A stretch of 20,598 nt of DNA from a virus: positions 1-20,598 of the IMG/VR virus record IMGVR_UViG_3300034198_011652; one strand, written 5' to 3'. Numbering within the stretch: the first letter of the stretch is position 1; every line of letters begins with the position of its first letter. Under the pieces are notes generated by a model. It was not told the DNA's origin. It saw nothing but the letters and a program-made list of their open reading frames with translations, and did not search any database. Positions 1 through 8,653 of this stretch are shown here, one piece after another. A program made the position numbers and the translations under genes.

Positions 1-1907
1 ATGATGAAGCGGCAAAAGAAGGTGGAGTTAATTCAATATATAATGTAAACTCATTAACAGAACAAATAAAAGCTTTAAAGACATCATTTACAAATTTTAT
101 CACTGGTACTGAAGAAGATTTGTTAGGTGCAGTTAATAAGGCACAAGAAGGTTTGATAAGTTGGGACAACTCCACTAAAAGTCTGTTAAGAAGTATGAGT
201 GGATTCATTCCATTTGTTCAAAAAACGGAAGATGGGATAGTAAAAACTAGCGATGCGGTAAATGATTTAAAAGGAAGATTAGAAGGTGCATTTTTTAATG
301 TGCAAGAAATCGGAGGGACTTTTAAAGATGTCACAGACACGGTCGAAGGTTTAGCAAACAATATGGGTAGAATGGTAAACCCATCTCAAACAACTATGGA
401 AAACATGGTTATTTTTACTAAATCCACAAAATTGGCGTCTGCAGATGTTGCATCCATGGTGACTAATATTATACGTTATGGTGGAACACAAGATGAGGCA
501 TTAGCAACAATGACTAGTATTGCTAACGAAGCAAGACTTGTTGGTTTAAATACCACTAAATACATGAAAGACGTAAACACTAATTTAAAACTTGCAGATG
601 GATTTGGGTTTAAAAATGGGGTAACAGGTGTTAGAGAAATGGTTAAGCAAGCCGAAATGTTAAGAACGGAAATAGATAAAATAGGTGCGTCATCATTACA
701 AAACAAAGTATTAACACCTGAAGGAGCGATTGAAGCCGCGGCAGGATTCCAAATGTTAGGTGGATCAGTAGGCGCACTTGCAGATCCATTTCAGTTATTA
801 AATATGGCTCAAAATGATTTAGCGGGGTTACAAAAAGAATTAGTTAATTCGACTAAATCTGCATATGTGTTTAATAGTGAAACAGGTGAATTTAAAGCAT
901 CGACGGAAGATTTGTATCGTTTAAGACAACAAGCAGAATTAGTTGGTGGTAATTTTGATGAAATGGCAAGGGCTGGTAGAGAGGCGGCAAAATTAGATTT
1001 TATTGCTTCTAAAATGAGTTTGGATGGATTATCTGAAGGTCAAAAAGGATTAATTGCGTCTTTAGCTCAAATAGATAAAGGAGGTAAGGTAACAGTAGAT
1101 TTACCTGGTTTCGAAGAAGGGGGTGAGTCATTAGAAAAATTGGCAAATAATGCTAATTTTAAAGCGGCTTTAGATGAATATGCAAAAAATCAAGATAAAA
1201 CTGAAAAAGAAATTGCGGCAGGACAATTAACTATATCTGAAACACAGGCTAAAGATATAAACATTATTAAACATGCATTATTAGCTGACTTAGGCGTTGA
1301 AACAAGAAAGAGTCTAACAGATATGATAAGAAAAAGTAATGAAACATATAAAACTGCAACAGATGCTCTATCTAAAACAATACTACCTACCGCTAAAGAA
1401 GTTACAAAAGTAAAAACGAGTGTTCAGTCAGGTGAAATTACAGAAATAATACCACAAGAAACACAACGAAGAATGTTAAGAGGTGGTGATATGTATTTCG
1501 GTGATGATGGTAATGAACCTTTAATATCATCCGCAGGACAATTATATAAAGGATTACCTAATGATAAAATCGCTGTCGGAACTGACTTAGATACTTTTTT
1601 AAACCAAAGCATGTCCTTAATGGATACATTAAATAATAAACAAAACTTAAATAATTATATAAACGAATCCACAACTAAAATTAATAATTTAAATACAAAT
1701 AGCGTTGTTACCGAAACTAAAAATGAACAAAAGGTCAATGGAAAAGTAGACATCAACATTAATTTAGGAGGAACAATCAACGGAGATCGAAACGCTAATC
1801 TTGAAGAAATATTTAAAGATTCAAGAATACAAAACCAAATTATGGAAACCGTGTTAACAAAACTTGAAAGTTATAAAAAACAACAAGGTGTTTTAACCAT
1901 TTCATAA
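1..1907 (+). CDS. Probable tail tape measure protein, 3' part (5' end outside window)
   Basis: The reading frame is open from the left edge (first full codon at base 3) to a TAA at 1905-1907, so this is the C-terminal ~634 residues of a longer protein; a TTG at 120 is an internal leucine, not a start. The sequence is rich in Ala, Lys, Glu, Thr and Asn with long helix-like stretches, low aromatic content and no clear enzymatic motif. The segment at about 830-1010 (FNSETGEFKAS, then RLRQQAELVGGNFDEMARAG) resembles tape measure proteins of Bacteroidetes phages as I remember them. A glycine-rich hydrophobic patch (GFQMLGGSVGALADPF, about 745-790) could be membrane-active. The C-terminus turns Asn/Thr-rich and ends in a short Lys/Gln helix. 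Position directly upstream of baseplate genes fits T4 gene 29, the ruler that sets tube length. It could instead be another long helical virion protein. Family is inference; the frame is certain. Confidence 0.6.
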   Translation, partial: DEAAKEGGVNSIYNVNSLTEQIKALKTSFTNFITGTEEDLLGAVNKAQEGLISWDNSTKSLLRSMSGFIPFVQKTEDGIVKTSDAVNDLKGRLEGAFFNVQEIGGTFKDVTDTVEGLANNMGRMVNPSQTTMENMVIFTKSTKLASADVASMVTNIIRYGGTQDEALATMTSIANEARLVGLNTTKYMKDVNTNLKLADGFGFKNGVTGVREMVKQAEMLRTEIDKIGASSLQNKVLTPEGAIEAAAGFQMLGGSVGALADPFQLLNMAQNDLAGLQKELVNSTKSAYVFNSETGEFKASTEDLYRLRQQAELVGGNFDEMARAGREAAKLDFIASKMSLDGLSEGQKGLIASLAQIDKGGKVTVDLPGFEEGGESLEKLANNANFKAALDEYAKNQDKTEKEIAAGQLTISETQAKDINIIKHALLADLGVETRKSLTDMIRKSNETYKTATDALSKTILPTAKEVTKVKTSVQSGEITEIIPQETQRRMLRGGDMYFGDDGNEPLISSAGQLYKGLPNDKIAVGTDLDTFLNQSMSLMDTLNNKQNLNNYINESTTKINNLNTNSVVTETKNEQKVNGKVDININLGGTINGDRNANLEEIFKDSRIQNQIMETVLTKLESYKKQQGVLTIS

Positions 1908-1949
1908 TTATAAAAATACTTTTTTATCTATTTATCATAAAAAGACTAA

Positions 1950-4900
1950 ATGGAAAGTCCGCTATCTTTTAATTCGACAGAAATATTTAGAAAAAAACTT
2001 TTAGTGAGGAATTTACCCCCATACAAAGTTTTAAACTCTTTTAGTGCTGATGATGTTATTTCTAATAAAGAAATAGTATTAGTTGACTACGCAATAGTAG
2101 ATTCACAACCATTAGAGAATATAGGTAACGAATTAGAAAAAAAATTATTTATTAAAAATAAATACAATCCCGAAAACACAAATGGCGATTTTGGTGATGT
2201 CGTATCAATTAATTTAGACAAAGGAACTGAAACTAATTTTGGAAATTATGATGTTTCTGATTCTATTGGAAGTAAATTAGAAAAAATTGGAGATTCACAA
2301 GAAACATTACTTTATGTTAAAAACTTATACGGACCTACTGAATATGAAAAAGGTTATGGTGATGTAGTTTTAATCAATAATGATTTAAATAGTAAAAGTA
2401 ATATTGGTAAATATGGGTATCCACTAACTATCAATAGTAAATTAGAACAGATTGGTAATACCCAAGAAATATCTTTAATAGTTAAAAACGTTTATAAACC
2501 ATTAAATACGACAGATTTTGGTGACACGGTTTGGTTTATAAACAATGATCAAAATATTTTAACAACAGGGTCTGGTGAGTATGATATTAATGATACAACC
2601 AATAGTTACTTATACCAAATAGGAAACACGCAGGAAATTAATCATATTGTAAGAAATCTTTATAGACCAATCGGTCTTGGTGATTTTGGTGACACGGTGT
2701 GGTATATCAATAACGATCAAGTAATTTCTTCTGTTGGTCAAGGTGAATATGATATTAACGACACGACAAATAGTTTTTTATATCAAATTGGTAACACACA
2801 AGAAGTTTATCATAAAGTAATTAACAAGTATAAACCACTTACGTTTACCGATTATGGTAGCACAAGATATGATATTAATAATGTATTAACATTAAGTGTT
2901 AACCCACTTTTTGGAAATGATGGTGGTGAATATAATATTTCTGACACAAATAATAGTGAATTAGAATATGTTGGTAACAACCAAGAAATATTTTTATTTA
3001 CTAAAAACAAATATACACCTGAAAATGGTAATGACTACGGGGACACCGTGTGGTTTATTAATAATGATTTAATTTTAGGAACTAACGCTGGAAATTATAA
3101 TTATGGGGATACTATCGGTAGTCAGTTAGAAACTAAAGGAACAGATGAAAGAAATATATTATTTCCTATAAATCAATATGGACCTGAAAACACGCAAAGT
3201 CAAAACGAAGTTAATCCTAACGTTAATTTACAAACAAAACCAAATGAAGGTAACTACGGATACCCTGATAGTATTGGAAGCGATTTAGAAAATCAAGGTA
3301 TTGCTGAAAGACCGACATTAATTGTTGTGAATCAGTATGGGCCGGCAAACCCACTTAATGAACCACCAAACATTAACCAAAATTTACAAACACATTCTAA
3401 CGAAGGTGAATATGGTTTACCCGATTCTGTTGGAAGTGACATGGAGTTATTTGCAACACAAAAAGAAACTGATGCGTATGTTATTAACAAATATGTTACA
3501 GGTGTTGGTAAATATGAAGTTGTTAATTTAGATGATTTACAAACGTTAACTACAGGACTTCCTTATAGTAATACCGATTCGACTTTTGTATTTATACCAT
3601 CAACATATACACCAGTTAGTATTCTTACAAGTGATGATCCTAATGGTTCGGATGGTAATTTATCACAAGACTCGGCACTTGCAAATATTGCAGCAAAACA
3701 ATTACAAAAAGAATTTAAACATAGAGTTGCTCTTGAACTTTTACAACAAACTTTAGGTAAGATTAATTTATTTAATTCTAACGTTGATCCTGATACTGGT
3801 GAGGTATCTGCAAAACCTAATACCGATCCTTTTAATGCGATAGGATTACTTACAGGTAATATTCCAATTATTGCAAGAAATTATAGAATTACAAATCCTG
3901 ATTTATTTTTAGGTCAAGCAATTAATTTTGCCGCTAGGATAGCAGGAACATATTCACCATATTCATATATACCGGGAGAATATTTTGACTATCCTGATAG
4001 AAAAGGTGGTGGAATATTCAATAACCCACTATCACTTCTTGGTCAAGGTGTTGGGGCGATTTTTAGATCATTCCAACCAGCAAACCAATCGGCATCTGAA
4101 TTGTTTGTTGAATACACATCAGTTGCAACAAGAAGTTTATTGTGGACGATTTTAAAATACAACAACTATAGACCTGATTATAAAATTGGAAATAACTTAT
4201 TAGCACCTCCGGGTAATTTTTATATTGGAAATAGAAAATCACAATTAACAAATATCGTATCACCTGAAAATGAATTGGCGGGAGGTAAGTTCGGACAAGT
4301 TAATTTTGGACCTGTTTTATCATATGGTAGAATAGGTAAAGAATATGAAGGTGATCCTATAACAAATTTACCATTTGGATTAAATAGTAGATCCTATATC
4401 GATGGTTATGGAGGTGTTCAAGCAGGGTTTACTTGGATATCAAGTGATAACTATTTAGATCCAGGTCAATTAGTTGGTGTTGGACTTGAAAGAAAATTTG
4501 AAGATCCTAGTGTTTATAGTGTTAGTAACAATGACCCATCATATAATAAAACCAGATCTAATAACCAAACATTTAAAGATGGTTCGATTTTAGATATTAC
4601 ACAAAAACTTGTTGACGCTGGTAACAAATCACAATACCCACTTGAACATGTAGGGAATGCAATAAACCAAGTTTCAAAAGTATTCAACGATGGATACATT
4701 GAATTAACAAAAGGTTCAAGAGTTATTAGATACACGACAAAAAATTCTGAAGGTGCACAATCAATAACACCTGAAGGACTTGAATATTGTAGAATTTTTA
4801 CGAAAGATAGACCATATTCAAATTTTGACGAACTTCAAAAGACTGATGGTAATATTAGAAAATATACTAATTCAGTTTTAGATAATACATTTAATTTAAA

Positions 4901-7900
4901 TATTGCACCAAATAAAGGTGTCGATAAAGTTGAGTCAACGAATATTGTTGATGGTAAGGTTAAAAAATATATGTTTTCACTTGAAAATTTGGCTTGGAGA
5001 ACATCAAATAGACCTGGTTACACATATGAAGATCTACCTGCTTGTGAAAGAGGACCTAATGGAGGAAGAATTATGTGGTTTCCACCATATGATTTAAATT
5101 TTGATGAAAGTGTAAGAACACAATGGGAATCACATACATTTTTAGGTAGACCTGAACCGATATATACATATTCCGATACAAATAGAACAGGAACATTAAG
5201 TTGGAAAATTGTTGTCGATCACCCATCAATAATGAATGTTATTTTAGATAGAGAGTTGGAAAACGCAACTCCAGAATCCACAATAACAAAAGTTTTGGAT
5301 TCATTCTTCGCAGGATGTTTAAAATATGACCTATATACATTGGTGCAAAAATACCCAATGTTTACACCAAGAGATGTATTTGATGTTCAAATAGCTCAAA
5401 CACCGGAAGATGTTAAAAAAGTTGTCGATGATCAACCAAATGAAACTCCGGTAAAATCTGTTACAAATGATGGAACACCTGTAGTAAATAACACATCAAC
5501 AGGATCAACAATACCACCTAATACGGGTTCAACACCATCAACCGAAACAAAACCTGATTTATCAAAATTCCCTGATGTTGGATTTTATTTTCATAATGAT
5601 TTTCCTGATCCAAAAACACATAGAATATATGCGTCATCTGATTTTGAAAGTTGGTTTACTAAATATAAAAACCTTAAACCTGAATATTTTACAGGTGGTA
5701 ACGATGGTACTAGAAACTTTGGGGGTGCTGTTGGTAATAACATAATAAAATATGGTGATAACACCTATACTGACAGAACAAATGAAGTTTTATCATTATC
5801 TAATGATGACCAAGTTAAATATTTAGCAACTTATATTGATTGGAGAAAAGATGAGGTTGACAAATTTTTTACCTTTATTGAATCTGAATTTGATGAAGCT
5901 AAAAAATTCATGGTTGAGGCTGGTCAAATTTTGGACGGAGGTGACACCATCGACATTCAATTAATTGGAGGGGCATCATCTGTTAATGATAGTAATTACA
6001 ATGTGGATCTTTCTAAAAGAAGAATAGATGCTGTAATGCAATGGATGTTTAAATTAAAAACACCAAAAGGAACTACGTTTGAACAATATTATAAAGATAA
6101 AAAATTCAATATTGAAATGACCCCTAGTGGGGAAGTCGGAGCACCTTTAGAAGAAAAATATAAATATATTAATTGTTCTAAAGACTTTTTAAATATAAGT
6201 AATGAAGGTGTTACATCCATAAATGCTATGGCATGTAGAAGAACTAAACTTATTTTCAAAAAATCATCATACACACCACCAAAAGACTCAAACACTAATA
6301 ATACCACACAACAACCACAACAACAACAAACTGAATTACCATCATCGGTAATTAACCCAACAGGAGGTGAAGATGAAACACCTACTAATTTGAATAAACC
6401 AAAAGAAGAACTTAAATCTACACCGGCAACAAAATATCAAGATGTTAAGGTAAGACAAGATTTAACAAAAAGACTTGCAAGAAAACTTTTAACGGAGTGC
6501 AATTACTTTGAAATTATTAGACAAGAAAATCCAATGATATATGATGGATTAAAAAGTAAGTTAAAACATTTCCAACCGGTATTCCACTCTTTAACACCTG
6601 AAGGATTAAATTCAAGATTAACGTTCCTACAACAATGTATGAGACCTGGGGATACAATACCTACCGCATCACAAGGTGCGAATGGTGGTACGACATTATT
6701 ATACAACGATGTTACAAATAGTGCATTTGGAGCACCACCGGTATGTGTATTAAGAATCGGGGACTTTTTCCATACAAAAATAGTAATAGATAGTTTGACT
6801 TTAAAATATGATGAGGGAAGATTCGATCTAAATCCTGAAGGGATTGGGGTTCAACCAATGATTGCAAATGTTACTTTAGGATTTTCTTTCATTGGAGGTC
6901 ATGGACTTGCTCAACCTATTGCTAAATTACAAAACGCACTTTCATTTAATTATTATGCTAATACTGAAATGTATGATGAAAGAGCTGAAGTAACAGAAGA
7001 CATTTCAACAATATATGATGCTCAAACGCTGGATGATATAAAAAATTTATATGGTATTGTTTCACCAGCCGAAAGACCACAAACAAACGATGGTGGGGTA
7101 ACCATCGGAACAATAATGTCAACTACATTCCCAACACCTGATAGCACACAAGTTAACAAAGCGGGAACAATAAAATACCGATACAATATGAAAAACTTGG
7201 TGAACAAGGTAAAAGATTATTCAAACACGGTGTATAATAAATTATATGAATGTAATAAAACATTATTATTAGGTGGGTTATTAATTTTAACAAAAGATAG
7301 AAACTTTAAAGAAGGGTATTTTGACAACTTAACAGGTGATACATCACATCTTACTAATATTTTTGGTAGAGTAGATGGTATACAACAAAAAATACAAGAC
7401 ACTATTAATGGGGCGTTAGAAGATGTCGATAATGGTTATTGTCCTTTAATTTCTGATGTTGAATCTAAAAACTTTAAAAATTCAGAAATTAGAAAAATAA
7501 AAAATAGAATAAAAGAATTAATAAATGAAAAACAAGGAGAAATACTTGGGACTTTAGAAAATTATAATAATGATATTACAAAAATTGAATTAGAATTAAT
7601 TTCATTTATCGATCAATTAAATTATGTTTGTTCAGGAGTTGATGGATATATTAATACACAAGGAACCGTTTTTGCGTATACTTTAACAGGAAGAACATCA
7701 GGGGTTGATCCATCAAGCACTGCGACTGACACATTCTCAGAATTAAAAACTGACTATTACCAAGTTTCTACGGACTTAAATACTTTCATTAGTCAACTAA
7801 TAAGTAATGATATTATTGTTGAAAAAACTGATGAAGTCTACCAAAGTGATTTTGTTTTTAATAGTTTTATTGATGAACCTTCACGCATATCTGCTCCCGA

Positions 7901-8333
7901 TAATAGATTTTTTATTTTATTCGGAGGGGAAATACTAACTAGCCCATCAGGGTTTATATCAAAAGTAGTTCAACCAGTACAACAAGAACAAAGTAATGTT
8001 GAATGGAACACATACATAAGTCAGAAAGTAGGTTGGGACGTTTCTGTAAATATAAGTAATGGAACAGCATCAAATCAACCAACAGGAGGTGGATTATATA
8101 GTCAATATAAAATGTCTAAAGATATTACGGATAAAAGATTTGAAACATTTAAAACTACTTATTTCCAAGACAACATGGAAAATTATAAACCATTTAATTT
8201 AGATAAAGAAAGACTTTTAGATTATTCAAGTGAAATACCAACATCAAGTTCTTCTGAAACAAACTTGAAAAATGTTTGGTCTGATCTAAACTCAATTGAT
8301 GATAAATTTAATTTAAAGAAAAGTTTTTATTAA
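1950..8333 (+). CDS. Giant baseplate/tail-tube initiator-like protein with tandem repeats and OmpA-like domain
   Basis: 2127 residues; ATG at 1950 after an A/T-rich leader with no Shine-Dalgarno. Layout by residue: 1-50 N-terminal segment whose motif EIFRKKLLVRN resembles the repeat core; 60-545 about nine repeats of ~55 residues; 546-1060 unassigned, Gly/Tyr/Pro-rich; 1063-1145 a conserved-looking block (FLGRPEPIYTYSDTNRTG, then KIVVDHPS); 1160-1205 Pro/Thr/Asn linker; 1207-1437 OmpA-like domain; 1440-1490 Gln/Asn/Pro linker; 1598-1680 a block (RIGDFFHTKIVIDSLTLKY ... GVQPMIANVTLGFSFIGG ... LQNALSFNYYANTEMYDERA) resembling the tail-protein domain found near LysM modules in baseplate/tube-initiator proteins; 1840-1890 a helical, coiled-coil-like stretch. 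Placement right after the tape measure matches T4 genes 48 and 54, which cap and initiate the tube. I infer a fused virion protein at the baseplate/tube junction. The stop overlaps the next ATG (TAATG). The gene is certain; the role is moderately supported. Confidence 0.6.
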   Translation: MESPLSFNSTEIFRKKLLVRNLPPYKVLNSFSADDVISNKEIVLVDYAIVDSQPLENIGNELEKKLFIKNKYNPENTNGDFGDVVSINLDKGTETNFGNYDVSDSIGSKLEKIGDSQETLLYVKNLYGPTEYEKGYGDVVLINNDLNSKSNIGKYGYPLTINSKLEQIGNTQEISLIVKNVYKPLNTTDFGDTVWFINNDQNILTTGSGEYDINDTTNSYLYQIGNTQEINHIVRNLYRPIGLGDFGDTVWYINNDQVISSVGQGEYDINDTTNSFLYQIGNTQEVYHKVINKYKPLTFTDYGSTRYDINNVLTLSVNPLFGNDGGEYNISDTNNSELEYVGNNQEIFLFTKNKYTPENGNDYGDTVWFINNDLILGTNAGNYNYGDTIGSQLETKGTDERNILFPINQYGPENTQSQNEVNPNVNLQTKPNEGNYGYPDSIGSDLENQGIAERPTLIVVNQYGPANPLNEPPNINQNLQTHSNEGEYGLPDSVGSDMELFATQKETDAYVINKYVTGVGKYEVVNLDDLQTLTTGLPYSNTDSTFVFIPSTYTPVSILTSDDPNGSDGNLSQDSALANIAAKQLQKEFKHRVALELLQQTLGKINLFNSNVDPDTGEVSAKPNTDPFNAIGLLTGNIPIIARNYRITNPDLFLGQAINFAARIAGTYSPYSYIPGEYFDYPDRKGGGIFNNPLSLLGQGVGAIFRSFQPANQSASELFVEYTSVATRSLLWTILKYNNYRPDYKIGNNLLAPPGNFYIGNRKSQLTNIVSPENELAGGKFGQVNFGPVLSYGRIGKEYEGDPITNLPFGLNSRSYIDGYGGVQAGFTWISSDNYLDPGQLVGVGLERKFEDPSVYSVSNNDPSYNKTRSNNQTFKDGSILDITQKLVDAGNKSQYPLEHVGNAINQVSKVFNDGYIELTKGSRVIRYTTKNSEGAQSITPEGLEYCRIFTKDRPYSNFDELQKTDGNIRKYTNSVLDNTFNLNIAPNKGVDKVESTNIVDGKVKKYMFSLENLAWRTSNRPGYTYEDLPACERGPNGGRIMWFPPYDLNFDESVRTQWESHTFLGRPEPIYTYSDTNRTGTLSWKIVVDHPSIMNVILDRELENATPESTITKVLDSFFAGCLKYDLYTLVQKYPMFTPRDVFDVQIAQTPEDVKKVVDDQPNETPVKSVTNDGTPVVNNTSTGSTIPPNTGSTPSTETKPDLSKFPDVGFYFHNDFPDPKTHRIYASSDFESWFTKYKNLKPEYFTGGNDGTRNFGGAVGNNIIKYGDNTYTDRTNEVLSLSNDDQVKYLATYIDWRKDEVDKFFTFIESEFDEAKKFMVEAGQILDGGDTIDIQLIGGASSVNDSNYNVDLSKRRIDAVMQWMFKLKTPKGTTFEQYYKDKKFNIEMTPSGEVGAPLEEKYKYINCSKDFLNISNEGVTSINAMACRRTKLIFKKSSYTPPKDSNTNNTTQQPQQQQTELPSSVINPTGGEDETPTNLNKPKEELKSTPATKYQDVKVRQDLTKRLARKLLTECNYFEIIRQENPMIYDGLKSKLKHFQPVFHSLTPEGLNSRLTFLQQCMRPGDTIPTASQGANGGTTLLYNDVTNSAFGAPPVCVLRIGDFFHTKIVIDSLTLKYDEGRFDLNPEGIGVQPMIANVTLGFSFIGGHGLAQPIAKLQNALSFNYYANTEMYDERAEVTEDISTIYDAQTLDDIKNLYGIVSPAERPQTNDGGVTIGTIMSTTFPTPDSTQVNKAGTIKYRYNMKNLVNKVKDYSNTVYNKLYECNKTLLLGGLLILTKDRNFKEGYFDNLTGDTSHLTNIFGRVDGIQQKIQDTINGALEDVDNGYCPLISDVESKNFKNSEIRKIKNRIKELINEKQGEILGTLENYNNDITKIELELISFIDQLNYVCSGVDGYINTQGTVFAYTLTGRTSGVDPSSTATDTFSELKTDYYQVSTDLNTFISQLISNDIIVEKTDEVYQSDFVFNSFIDEPSRISAPDNRFFILFGGEILTSPSGFISKVVQPVQQEQSNVEWNTYISQKVGWDVSVNISNGTASNQPTGGGLYSQYKMSKDITDKRFETFKTTYFQDNMENYKPFNLDKERLLDYSSEIPTSSSSETNLKNVWSDLNSIDDKFNLKKSFY
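2127..3584 (+). repeat. Protein-coding tandem repeat array, nine units of ~48-61 codons
   Basis: Inside the 2127-residue protein, units begin near residues 60, 108, 163, 219, 275, 336, 391, 444 and 497 (bases 2127, 2271, 2436, 2604, 2772, 2955, 3120, 3279 and 3438). The recurring pattern is S-x-L-x-x-x-G-x-x-Q-E-x-x-x-x-V-x-N-x-Y-x-P, then a [DG]-[FY]-G-D-[TV]-V-W-[FY]-I-N-N-D segment, then G-x-Y-x-x-x-D-[TS]. Units 3 and 4 are nearly identical, with DNA phrases such as ttttggtgacacgg recurring exactly 168 bases apart (2516 and 2684). Units 7 and 8 form a diverged pair using NQYGP and a GYPDS/GLPDS ending. The last unit is degenerate. Alternating polar and aromatic residues suggest small beta-rich modules; that fold is inference. 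Confidence 0.85.
5568..6260 (+). other. OmpA-like peptidoglycan-binding domain within the giant tail protein
   Basis: Residues 1207-1437 of the 2127-residue protein. The core at residues 1334-1362 reads IDIQLIGGASS, then NYNVDLSKRRIDAV, matching the OmpA C-terminal pattern of a hydrophobic strand, G-x-A-S-S, then Y-N-x-x-L-S-x-x-R-x-x-x-V. The arginine that binds diaminopimelate in OmpA proteins corresponds to R1358. The usual T-D pair is replaced by A-S, as in the GxASxxG variants common in Bacteroidetes OmpA proteins. A strand-like start (GFYFHNDFPDP, residues 1211-1221) and an end (CRRTKLIFKK, 1429-1438) fit the fold boundaries. Linkers rich in Pro, Thr, Asn and Gln flank it on both sides, consistent with an inserted, independently folding module. 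It probably lets the tail tip hold murein during DNA injection (inference). Confidence 0.6.
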
Positions 8334-8653
8334 TGAATCAATATTATAATAGATATAAAGATTTTCTTATTAATGGTAAACAAACCGTGGTACCATATGT
8401 TACACTACCAAGTAGAGTGACGGATCAAAGATATGTTTACCGAAGAAACCAAAGTAGATTGGATAAAATAAGTGATGAAAAATATGGCGCACCATATTTC
8501 GGATGGTTAATACAAATGGCTAACCCCCTTTATGGTGGATTAGAAAATAATATTCCTGACGGAACAATATTAATTATACCTTTTCCGTTAACTGCTGCAC
8601 TTCAAGACTACAAATCTGCACTAGATACACATATTTTTTATTATGGCAGGTAA
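8333..8653 (+). CDS. 53: gp53-like baseplate wedge protein with LysM-like fold
   Basis: 106 residues. Residues about 33-86 (YVYRRNQSRLDKISDEKYG, then WLIQMANP, then IPDGTILIIPFP) match the LysM-like pattern of T4 gp53 and related baseplate proteins: a basic/aromatic start, R-L-D-x-I-[SA]-x-x-x-Y-G, a tryptophan-containing helix ending A-N-P, and a final x-I-P-x-G-x-x-L-x-I-P strand. In T4, gp53 locks neighbouring baseplate wedges around the hub. The protein is shorter than T4 gp53, which is near 200 residues, keeping little beyond the LysM core. The ATG shares its A with the upstream TAA (TAATG), and the last 11 bases overlap the next gene, so its translation is probably coupled to both giant neighbours and its dose matched to theirs. 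Alternative: a gpX/LysM-type hub adaptor. Confidence 0.7.
   Translation: MNQYYNRYKDFLINGKQTVVPYVTLPSRVTDQRYVYRRNQSRLDKISDEKYGAPYFGWLIQMANPLYGGLENNIPDGTILIIPFPLTAALQDYKSALDTHIFYYGR

Noticed and set aside
120-122. TTG as start of the tape measure-like gene
   Set aside because: The same frame is open to the window's left edge with sensible protein sequence (SLTEQIKALKTSF just upstream), so the gene begins outside the window.
6300-6335. CAA/ACA-rich short repeats as a DNA repeat element
   Set aside because: They encode the Gln/Asn/Thr linker after the OmpA-like domain and stay in frame; they are ordinary low-complexity coding sequence.
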